Of a stretch of 5,899 bases of DNA, positions 1 to 4,304 are shown one piece after another. Location: positions 1 to 5,899 of the forward strand of contig JALWSJ010000207.1 of NCBI GenBank assembly GCA_026993705.1, in the 5' to 3' direction. A program made the position numbers and the translations under genes. The notes under the pieces were generated by a model, which saw only the letters and a program-made list of their open reading frames with translations, had not been told where the DNA came from and searched no databases. Source of the DNA: Flavobacteriales bacterium. GTDB lineage: Bacteria; Bacteroidota; Bacteroidia; Flavobacteriales_D; Parvicellaceae. Positions within the stretch are counted from its first letter, which is position 1. The number at the start of each line of letters is the position of its first letter.

Positions 1-54
1 TCTAAAAATGGTGCCGAAAGAGGGACTTGAACCCCCAACCTACTGATTACAAAT
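1..54. other. Phage attachment site (att) in tRNA-Thr
   Basis: The tRNA identity stops abruptly inside the anticodon loop and phage sequence begins. Phages and islands that use tyrosine recombinases often cross over in the anticodon or T arm of a tRNA gene and leave a 3' tRNA fragment at one end. The fragment reads leftward and its broken end faces the phage genes, so an intact tRNA-Thr would be expected at the far (right) end of the prophage, on the minus strand. No integrase lies in this window. The exact core limits cannot be set without the other end. Confidence 0.7.
9..54 (-). tRNA. 3' fragment of tRNA-Thr (UGU anticodon)
   Basis: Read on the minus strand, this is the 3' part of a tRNA: the anticodon loop UUUGUAA with anticodon UGU, the 3' side of the anticodon stem, a T arm with the TTCAAGT loop closed by a GGGGG/CCCTC stem, the acceptor 3' strand TTTCGGC, the discriminator A and an encoded CCA. 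A T-run follows the CCA (positions 8-4), as at a tRNA 3' end. The 5' half is missing. Upstream of the anticodon loop the sequence reads TTAA instead of the CTGA needed to pair, and no D arm or acceptor 5' strand follows. It is therefore a displaced tRNA remnant rather than a working gene. UGU specifies threonine by the standard code. Confidence 0.85.
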
Positions 55-177
55 TTAATCACAGCTATAACTTATTGATTTTAAAGGGTAAATTACTTTT
101 AAAAGCTTGGTAAGGGTGGTAATTTGGTTATTCGTTTTTCTTGTGATTTAATACCCACTTTGAGGCGATTCGGGCGG
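55..177. other. Non-coding phage end between att and repressor
   Basis: I see no gene in this 123-bp stretch. It holds a near-palindrome at 79-104 (arms 79-87 and 96-104, nine pairs including one G-T, eight-base centre). It also holds repeated GGTAA/GGGTAA-type words on both sides of it (around 87-91 and 110-122). This is where arm-type integrase or accessory-factor sites would be expected next to an att core, but no known site was recognised. There is no clear rho-independent terminator for the leftward repressor gene. Confidence 0.4.
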
Positions 178-444
178 CTAGGCTTCGATTTTGTTACGCT
201 CCATCGCCTCTTTTGTCATTGGGCTAATCTGTCCTGCTTCTGGAAATTCCTCACCAGTAAGTAACCAAATCCTAAACTCTGGGTATTTTTCTGCGATTTT
301 TTCAATAATTTCGTACTTTAGTACCTTTCGACCATTCTCTATGTTTGTGATGTCAAAATTTCCAAGTTCACAACTATGACTAAAGTCCACTTGATTCATT
401 TTTAAGTGTTCTCTTAGTGTCTTAATTCTTTTTATAACTTCCAT
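178..444 (-). CDS. XRE/Cro-CI family phage repressor
   Basis: An 88-aa protein that is almost entirely one Cro/CI-type helix-turn-helix domain (about residues 4-62). It begins RIKTLREHLKMNQVDF (helix 1 and start of helix 2), continues through a recognition helix around DITNIENGRK, and has the WLLTGEE ending common in small prophage regulators. There is no C-terminal peptidase/dimerisation domain, so RecA-stimulated self-cleavage of the LexA/CI type is not expected. It is the only leftward gene and diverges from the phage operon, the position of an inovirus lysogeny repressor. The ATG at 444-442 has no Shine-Dalgarno sequence. A strong extended -10 lies only eight bases upstream, so the mRNA may be leaderless. 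The repressor role is inferred from family and position; a Cro-like role is possible. Confidence 0.85.
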   Translation of the reverse strand: MEVIKRIKTLREHLKMNQVDFSHSCELGNFDITNIENGRKVLKYEIIEKIAEKYPEFRIWLLTGEEFPEAGQISPMTKEAMERNKIEA

Positions 445-452
445 AAAAACAT

Positions 453-463
453 TTTATACCAAT
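453..463 (-). promoter_or_regulatory. Extended -10 promoter of the repressor gene
   Basis: On the minus strand, positions 461-453 read TGGTATAAA, which is an extended -10 (TGn) followed by a near-consensus hexamer at 458-453. No good -35 is present, which extended -10 promoters tolerate. The hexamer is followed by AT, G, a T-run, then the ATG at 444. Transcription starting at the A of the ATG (nine bases past the hexamer) or a base or two earlier would give a leaderless or nearly leaderless transcript. Confidence 0.55.
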
Positions 464-473
464 TTGTAATATT

Positions 474-542
474 TTACTTGTAGTTTATTGCTTAGTATGT
501 AAAATATGAATTGTAGATATTTACAAGTTAATTCTTACTTGT
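474..542. promoter_or_regulatory. Divergent control region with three ACTTGT half-sites
   Basis: The core ACTTGT occurs on the plus strand at 476-481 and 537-542, and on the minus strand at 523-528 (seen as TACAAGT at 522-528). Two of the copies carry a following A (ACTTGTA). A second pair of related words, ATATTTTAC (470-477) and GTAAAATAT (499-507), sits in inverted orientation. Repeated short sites in both orientations between a repressor gene and a divergent operon are typical of repressor operators. Binding by the 178-444 protein is inferred. Confidence 0.45.
478..505 (+). promoter_or_regulatory. Candidate rightward early promoter
   Basis: TTGTAG (478-483) and TAAAAT (500-505) are separated by 16 bases. 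The -10 matches consensus at five of six positions and the -35 at three of six. The -35 overlaps the ACTTGTA half-site at 476-482, which would suit repression. A weaker alternative is TATACC at 558-563. A start near 512 would give a leader of about 100 nt before the first rightward gene. Confidence 0.35.
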
Positions 543-610
543 CTAATGTCTCTTAATTATACCTTATTGGGGCTTATTGTCGCTTAACTAAAAAAAAGGG
601 GAGCTTAACC

Positions 611-853
611 ATGACTTACGGTGAATACAGCGTTTCAATTTCAGATTCTGAGGTTCTTGATTTGATTGAGTACCTTCGTCAACAGAAACAACAGTTATCT
701 GAGAAATTACCTTTATTCAATGGGTCGTTGCTTGATGAAGACTCGTTAAAGGCTCTAAATGCTTTTAATGCCCTCTCCTCAATGCTTTCTGACCTTGAAA
801 GTCAAACCCGTGCTATTCGTGGTGAGGGTTACGAAATGGTTGAGGTTTCCTAA
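611..853 (+). CDS. Unknown 80-aa early phage protein
   Basis: I do not recognise this 80-residue protein. It has no cysteine, no membrane segment and no signal peptide. It looks mostly helical and amphipathic: residues 14-32 (SEVLDLIEYLRQQKQQLSE) and about 43-68 (LDEDSLKALNAF...LSDLE) could form two helices, possibly a helical hairpin or dimer. The net charge is acidic. The start is supported by AAGGGGAG at 597-604, about seven bases before the ATG. It is the first gene of the rightward operon and ends two bases before the next ATG, so the two are probably translationally coupled. The position suits an early control or replication accessory protein, but nothing in the sequence proves a role. 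Confidence 0.8.
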   Translation: MTYGEYSVSISDSEVLDLIEYLRQQKQQLSEKLPLFNGSLLDEDSLKALNAFNALSSMLSDLESQTRAIRGEGYEMVEVS

Positions 854-855
854 TC

Positions 856-1068
856 ATGTTTAGCGTCACGGTTCCAATATTGACCAAAAAGAAATTCAGT
901 GATGAGACGGGCATAAGTGTTAAGACCGTTGAACGCCTGATTGGTTCAGGGGTTTTACCAATTATCAAAGTCTCTGACCGAATAACTTATATCAATGTGG
1001 CAAAGCTAACTTCTGATTGTCTCGCAAGAGCGAAAAAAGAGAATTGCAAAGCCGAAAAAATGGAGTAA
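856..1068 (+). CDS. Small helix-turn-helix protein (AlpA/excisionase-like)
   Basis: A 70-aa protein whose residues 9-52 fit a winged helix-turn-helix of the MerR/AlpA/excisionase type: LTKKKFSDETGISVKTVERL (helix, turn, recognition helix), then GVLPIIKVSDRITYINVAKL, the usual hydrophobic strand/wing and following helix. The C-terminus is lysine- and glutamate-rich. Members of this group act as excisionases, transcription activators or small regulators in phages and islands. In an early inovirus operon with a tRNA att site, either a regulator or a directionality factor is reasonable, and the sequence does not decide between them. GAGG at 842-845, inside the end of the previous gene, is the likely ribosome site. 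Confidence 0.75.
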   Translation: MFSVTVPILTKKKFSDETGISVKTVERLIGSGVLPIIKVSDRITYINVAKLTSDCLARAKKENCKAEKME

Positions 1069-1075
1069 ATGAAAA

Positions 1076-1396
1076 ATGAAAACCCAATCTACTATTAACG
1101 TTCTTTATGCCCAATACGGCGTTTTTGAAGACTCAGGGCAAACTTGGGCAAATCTCTACATCTTGGACGACACGATTATTAATGAGCATTCAGAGCGTAT
1201 GACGGTTGTTGGTCGGAAGCCCGCCAAAATGTCAATCGTTCCACAAGACGGCGGTTCATCTTCTCAGCTTGCCCAAAAAATTATCGACAAATTAAAGCAA
1301 GCTAAAAGCTTCCCCTGTCCTATCAATGTGGAACTTGAATCAACTGTTAAGGGCGGCTTAATGGTTTTTAATGTCATCAACTTGTTGGAGAAATAA
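1076..1396 (+). CDS. Putative single-stranded-DNA-binding protein (gpV-like)
   Basis: A 106-aa soluble protein with alternating hydrophobic and polar stretches that look like beta strands (INVLYAQYGVF, TWANLYILDD, ERMTVVGRKPAKMSIV, CPINVELESTVKGGLMVFNVINLL) and one short helix (SQLAQKIIDKLKQA, about residues 63-76). Aromatic residues Y11, Y14, W24 and Y28 could stack on bases. Size, strand-rich pattern and position just before the coat genes fit the inovirus gene V helix-destabilising protein, which coats progeny strands and can repress translation of the replication gene. I could not recognise a family signature, so this is inferred from size and position. GGAG at 1062-1065 is the ribosome site; a nearer ATG at 1069 opens only a nine-codon frame. 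Its last codons form the outer arm of the 1373-1569 inverted repeat. Confidence 0.6.
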   Translation: MKTQSTINVLYAQYGVFEDSGQTWANLYILDDTIINEHSERMTVVGRKPAKMSIVPQDGGSSSQLAQKIIDKLKQAKSFPCPINVELESTVKGGLMVFNVINLLEK

Positions 1397-1569
1397 GGCA
1401 ATGCCTGCGGCTTGTGACCCCCTTACCCCCCAAGATATGAAGACTGCCCAAGATGGCTTTTTGGAGCGAAGCGGAAAAAAGTCATCTTGGGCAGTCATTG
1501 GGGGGGGTAAGGGGGGAACTCCCCCCTCCAAGCCGCAGGCTTGCTAAAGTTCTCCAACAAGTTGATGAC
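1373..1569. repeat. Large nested inverted repeat; candidate packaging signal or complementary-strand origin
   Basis: Four concentric perfect or near-perfect arms fold this 197-nt stretch. Arm 1 is 20 bp perfect (1373-1392 with 1550-1569). Arm 2 is 12 bp perfect (1403-1414 with 1529-1540), flanked by four more pairs (1398-1401 with 1541-1544). Arm 3 is 14 bp perfect and G/C-run rich (1418-1431 with 1502-1515). Arm 4 is about 21 pairs with one G-T (1442-1462 with 1476-1496). The apex loop holds GCGAAGC at 1466-1472. No stop-to-start coding frame of credit lies inside. In M13-type phages an imperfect hairpin in the intergenic region is the packaging signal and nearby hairpins prime complementary-strand synthesis. 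This location between DNA-binding and coat genes suits such a role. Transcription attenuation is another option, although no U-run follows the structure. Confidence 0.85.
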
Positions 1570-1575
1570 TTCAAG

Positions 1576-1631
1576 TTAAACCAAAGCTTTTTTCAGTGGG
1601 CAGGTTGGTTTAAGCTCCCTACCTGTCCACT
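1576..1631 (+). promoter_or_regulatory. Two competing hairpins in the leader of the virion genes
   Basis: TTAAACCAA at 1576-1584 pairs perfectly with TTGGTTTAA at 1605-1613. A second stem, AGTGGGCAGGT at 1595-1605 with ACCTGTCCACT at 1621-1631 (11 pairs, one G-T), overlaps it, so both cannot form in full at once. The region lies just upstream of the GGAGG ribosome site (1648-1652) of the acidic protein gene. It could tune translation or read-through of the virion operon. I found no convincing promoter between 1550 and 1650. Confidence 0.5.
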
Positions 1632-1660
1632 AAAGAGGGTTTTTACTGGAGGATATTTTT

Positions 1661-1885
1661 ATGTTCGGTTTGTTTGGTGGTGGTGGTAATAATAACAATG
1701 ATGATGATTATGATGATCGTATTGACCAGCTTGTAGGTCGTGTTTGTGAATTAGAAGACTCAAACGATGATAGTGCGTCTCTTTTTGATTATATATTTTC
1801 ATCTTTATCAGATATTCAGGGGTTTTTAGGTTTTTCTGATGATAGTGATGCTCTTTATCTTGATGATGAAGAGGAAATTTATTAA
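1661..1885 (+). CDS. Unknown 74-aa highly acidic protein
   Basis: Not recognised. The N-terminus is MFGLFGGGGNNNNDDDYDD, a run of Gly, then Asn, then Asp, encoded by GGT/AAT/GAT-rich triplets that look like simple-repeat expansion (1676-1715). A short amphipathic helix follows (about residues 20-35, RIDQLVGRVCELEDSN), then a hydrophobic middle (SLFDYIFSSLSDIQGFLGF), and the tail is DDEEEIY. By count there are about 16 Asp and 5 Glu against 2 Arg and no Lys. There is no membrane helix or signal peptide, so it is unlikely to be a coat subunit itself. The ribosome site GGAGG (1648-1652) is strong, and the frame ends two bases before the next ATG. A chaperone or assembly role next to the coat genes is possible but unsupported. 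Confidence 0.75.
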   Translation: MFGLFGGGGNNNNDDDYDDRIDQLVGRVCELEDSNDDSASLFDYIFSSLSDIQGFLGFSDDSDALYLDDEEEIY

Positions 1886-1887
1886 CC

Positions 1888-2139
1888 ATGAAATACACAA
1901 TGATTTGTGATGTTCAAGATACATCAGAAATTTACACCACTTCCACGGGTTTTCTTAAATGTAAAGGTAACTTACTTTTACAGCCCGTACCCGATTCGCC
2001 TATTGATGTCACTTATATAAGTCAATTAGACCCGACATTGATAGCGAATGCCGTAGGCTCTGGCTTCGTCTTTGCCTCGGTTTTGTTCGCTATGGCTTTC
2101 GGTTTGAAGGTCATAGTTAAATTTATAAAGTCTGTTTAA
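1888..2139 (+). CDS. Small one-helix membrane protein, candidate minor coat protein
   Basis: An 83-aa protein with a polar N-terminal half (Cys7 and Cys25, possibly a disulphide) and one hydrophobic helix near the C-terminus (about residues 55-79, NAVGSGFVFASVLFAMAFGLKVIVKF) ending in basic residues. There is no signal peptide. A lone transmembrane helix with a lysine-containing tail, encoded directly upstream of the major coat gene, resembles the arrangement of the pVII/pIX end-cap proteins in other inoviruses, though it is longer than those (about 32-33 aa). GAGGAAA at 1871-1877, within the preceding gene, is the probable ribosome site; spacing is a little long and coupling to the stop at 1883-1885 is likely. 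The virion role is inferred from context. Confidence 0.7.
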   Translation: MKYTMICDVQDTSEIYTTSTGFLKCKGNLLLQPVPDSPIDVTYISQLDPTLIANAVGSGFVFASVLFAMAFGLKVIVKFIKSV

Positions 2140-2154
2140 AAAGGAGATTAAAAT

Positions 2155-2295
2155 ATGGACTTTTCAACTCTAACCTCTGCCGTTGACTTTTCGTCTGTTT
2201 CAGGTGCTTTAATGACTGTTGCCGCCGCTGTGGTCGGTATCTATGTCACTATCAAAGGTATTAACTTCGTTCTGGGTGCAATCAAACGCTCTTAA
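2155..2295 (+). CDS. Major coat protein (pVIII-like, 46 aa, no leader peptide)
   Basis: The frame translates to 46 residues beginning MDFSTLTSAVDFSSVSGALM and ending FVLGAIKRS. It has the three-part plan of filamentous-phage major coat proteins: a short acidic amphipathic N-terminus (D2, D11), a continuous hydrophobic helix (about residues 18-42, rich in Ala, Val, Ile and Gly), and a basic C-terminus (K44, R45) that would face the DNA. There is no N-terminal signal peptide, as in Pf3, whose coat protein is also made without a leader and needs YidC for insertion. AAGGAG at 2141-2146 is a very good ribosome site, eight bases before the ATG, fitting high expression. A strong terminator follows at once, as in the highly expressed coat block of other inoviruses. 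Confidence 0.88.
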   Translation: MDFSTLTSAVDFSSVSGALMTVAAAVVGIYVTIKGINFVLGAIKRS

Positions 2296-2312
2296 TCCTT
2301 AATGTTGTCTCT

Positions 2313-2350
2313 GGCGGGGGCTTTCCCTTTTGTCTTCCCCCGTCTTTTTT
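2313..2350 (+). terminator. Rho-independent central terminator after the coat gene
   Basis: The stem GGCGGGGG (2313-2320) pairs with CCCCCGTC (2337-2344), eight pairs with one G-T, across a 16-base loop. It is followed directly by six T (2345-2350). It lies 17 bases after the major coat stop codon. Inoviruses typically end the abundant coat transcript here and read less of the downstream adsorption and assembly genes. Confidence 0.88.
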
Positions 2351-2416
2351 AACTTAAGTTACTTTTATGGAATCACTTTATTACTTTTTATTTTTTATTA
2401 TCGGGGTTGCTCTGTC

Positions 2417-4021
2417 ATGGTATCTTTTCAAAGATTTTTAAAAGTTTTACTTTTTTATTCTTTTATCCCTTTTATTTTTCTTTATTCTTCTTTTGTTAAT
2501 GCTGATGCTCTTGCGGCGTCTAAATCTTTTCAAGTTTCATCACTTTCTTCTGATTCAACAGGTGCGGTTAATTTAAGGTTAGCAGGCTTTGCGGCTAATG
2601 ACCCTATGGTTGAAGTCAAAGTTGCTTCATCTGCTCGTTTTGGTCGTATTTTATTAACTGCTGGTAGGTTTTTATTCCCTCCTTCTCCGATGGGGGTTTT
2701 TATAGCTGGGGGCTTGATTTTTGCGGGATATTTATATGACTGGAATAAGCAAAGGATTGATAAAGCTTTAGCTTTCGGTAGTAATTCAGAGTATGCAAAA
2801 GGTTTGCCTGCTCAGTCTCCTTATTCTTCAAACTTTTCATATCCGACTAATGTTCAGGATTTTAATGTGAACGAACCTACTCAAGTCGATGCGTATTTAA
2901 GCTCGCATTCTGATTTGGTTAATTCTGATATTGCTTCTGATGGCGGGGCTGGTTGTGATGTTAATTCTTGTACCAAAGATGAAATTATCTCTGGTCAAAT
3001 TTTAAGCACTCTTTCAACATCTCATACGCCATCTGTTCCTTCTGACTATCTTCCAGATGGTGGTTATATCAAAAAATTAAAAACGGTTGGTTATACAAAA
3101 AAACAATGGTCCGGCAATAATTCTCAAACTGTCGTATCGTCCGGCATGGCTAATGTTTATCAGGCTTATGATTGGCAAGGTAATCCTATCAATAGACCTG
3201 TGTTAATTGATACTTCCGTTGATGATGGTTCTTGGAATGACTATGCTCAGACTGTCCAGCCTGCCACTGGTTCAGAGTTAGATAATCTTGTTCAAAATCA
3301 TCAAGAGCTTTTACAAGGTGCTTTAATTCAAGACCCTGTAACGCATAATATGTATTTATCTCAAAATGCTGTAACGCCTGAGATTGCGGCGGTTCTTAAT
3401 AAATATTATGGCGTAAATGTTCAACCTACTGTTCCATCTGCTCCGCTTGAATCAGTTTCAGTTAATGGGCAACCTGTTGATGTCTCGCAGTTTAATAATC
3501 AGCAGACGGCTAATAATCAAAGTTCTAATCAATCCCCTAATCAGCAGTCTAGCAACCCACTTGATAATTCTTCTGGTGTTGTTTCCGTTTCGGATTCTGC
3601 CACTCATTCGGGGTTAGCTACCACTAATCAAACGCTTAATAATATTAGCTCTAAATTGGACTCTTTAAAGGTTGATATTCCTACCGATTACGCTCGTGAG
3701 GATACTGCTCAACGGACTGCCACGGCTGTCGAAGGTCTTCGAGATGATTTATCTAAACCATCATCTAAATATGCCAATCCTCAAAGCATTTCAGATGCGT
3801 TTAATAATTTTTATGCCCGTCTTAATCAATCACCTTTTTTTAATGTCGTTATTTCTGCCTCTGGTGAATGTCAACCCGTTCCTGTTGATATTCCATTTTT
3901 AAATTATCAAGGCTCTTTTTCTTCTCACTGTGATTTATTTTCTTCTGCCGCTCCTGTTCTTTCTCCTTTTTTAATAGTTGCATGGTCTTTTATTGCTCTG
4001 CGTATCTTTCTTAGTGCTTAG
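2417..4021 (+). CDS. Adsorption/minor coat protein, pIII/TspB-like
   Basis: A 534-aa secreted, C-terminally anchored protein in the pIII position. Residues 1-29 are a classic signal peptide: R6 and K9, a long hydrophobic core, then VNA before D30. A hydrophobic Gly/Ala stretch follows at about 92-108. The middle is Ser/Asn/Asp-rich with a Cys180-Cys185 pair, and residues about 359-383 form an Asn/Gln/Ser low-complexity linker. The C-terminal part holds Cys485 and Cys505 around a VDIPFLNYQG/FSSHCDLF motif, then a final membrane helix (about 512-534). That C-terminal pattern resembles the Neisseria TspB family, known from Neisseria filamentous phages, from memory of the family. It should bind the host receptor, probably a pilus, and cap the virion. 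The frame stays open up to a TTG at 2330, but that lies inside the terminator; ATG 2417 gives the signal peptide. A weak CGGGG precedes it. Confidence 0.85.
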   Translation: MVSFQRFLKVLLFYSFIPFIFLYSSFVNADALAASKSFQVSSLSSDSTGAVNLRLAGFAANDPMVEVKVASSARFGRILLTAGRFLFPPSPMGVFIAGGLIFAGYLYDWNKQRIDKALAFGSNSEYAKGLPAQSPYSSNFSYPTNVQDFNVNEPTQVDAYLSSHSDLVNSDIASDGGAGCDVNSCTKDEIISGQILSTLSTSHTPSVPSDYLPDGGYIKKLKTVGYTKKQWSGNNSQTVVSSGMANVYQAYDWQGNPINRPVLIDTSVDDGSWNDYAQTVQPATGSELDNLVQNHQELLQGALIQDPVTHNMYLSQNAVTPEIAAVLNKYYGVNVQPTVPSAPLESVSVNGQPVDVSQFNNQQTANNQSSNQSPNQQSSNPLDNSSGVVSVSDSATHSGLATTNQTLNNISSKLDSLKVDIPTDYAREDTAQRTATAVEGLRDDLSKPSSKYANPQSISDAFNNFYARLNQSPFFNVVISASGECQPVPVDIPFLNYQGSFSSHCDLFSSAAPVLSPFLIVAWSFIALRIFLSA

Positions 4022-4027
4022 GTGTTT

Positions 4028-4276
4028 ATGATGATTGATAATTTTTTAAATGGTCTTTATGGTTTATTCGTCTATTTAGTTTCAACGGTTCTTACTGCTA
4101 TCGCTGATTTTTTATTAGCCATTCCTGTGCCTGATTTTGTTTCTTCTTCTTCTGCTAGTTTTGTGGGATTTGCTGGTTATCTCGCTAATTTTTTTCATCT
4201 TCCTTATCTCGTTTCTGTTGTTATGAGTGCTTACACTCTGCGTTTTATTATTCGGCGTATTCCTATCATTGGTTAG
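4028..4276 (+). CDS. DUF2523-type membrane protein, pVI-like minor coat protein
   Basis: About 82 aa, very hydrophobic. Three membrane stretches can be seen: roughly residues 6-31 (LNGLYGLFVYLVSTVLTAIADFLLAI), 42-56 and 58-73, ending with the basic tail RFIIRRIPIIG. The small size, the (L/A)RF-IRR-PIIG ending and the position between the pIII-like gene and Zot match the DUF2523 family of inovirus proteins, which is taken to be the pVI end-cap that pairs with pIII. The start is uncertain. GTG at 4022 directly follows the previous stop codon, and ATGs lie at 4028 and 4031. No Shine-Dalgarno sequence is near, so translation is probably by reinitiation from the pIII-like gene. Confidence 0.82.
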   Translation: MMIDNFLNGLYGLFVYLVSTVLTAIADFLLAIPVPDFVSSSSASFVGFAGYLANFFHLPYLVSVVMSAYTLRFIIRRIPIIG

Positions 4277-4304
4277 GCATAGTTAATTAAAGGGAGCTTG
4301 TTTA

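Noticed and set aside
191..379. Plus-strand frame opposite the repressor
   Set aside because: It is antisense to a well-supported helix-turn-helix gene and has no ribosome site.
1418..1516. Classic intramolecular four-tract G-quadruplex
   Set aside because: Only two long G runs are present (eight and six G). They do not give four separate tracts of three with loops, so only a two-tetrad or intermolecular form is possible.
1453..1689. Open frame of 78 codons through the big inverted repeat
   Set aside because: It runs through the hairpin arms, has no ribosome site, and overlaps the start of the acidic protein gene, which has a strong GGAGG. The frame is a by-product of the repeat.
1659..1898. 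Minus-strand frame of 79 codons, rich in His and Tyr
   Set aside because: It is the complement of the Gly/Asn/Asp triplet tract of the acidic protein gene, and no ribosome site or promoter supports it.
2330..2416. N-terminal extension of the pIII-like frame to a TTG at 2330
   Set aside because: It starts inside the terminator loop, has no ribosome site, and would bury the clear signal peptide that begins at ATG 2417.
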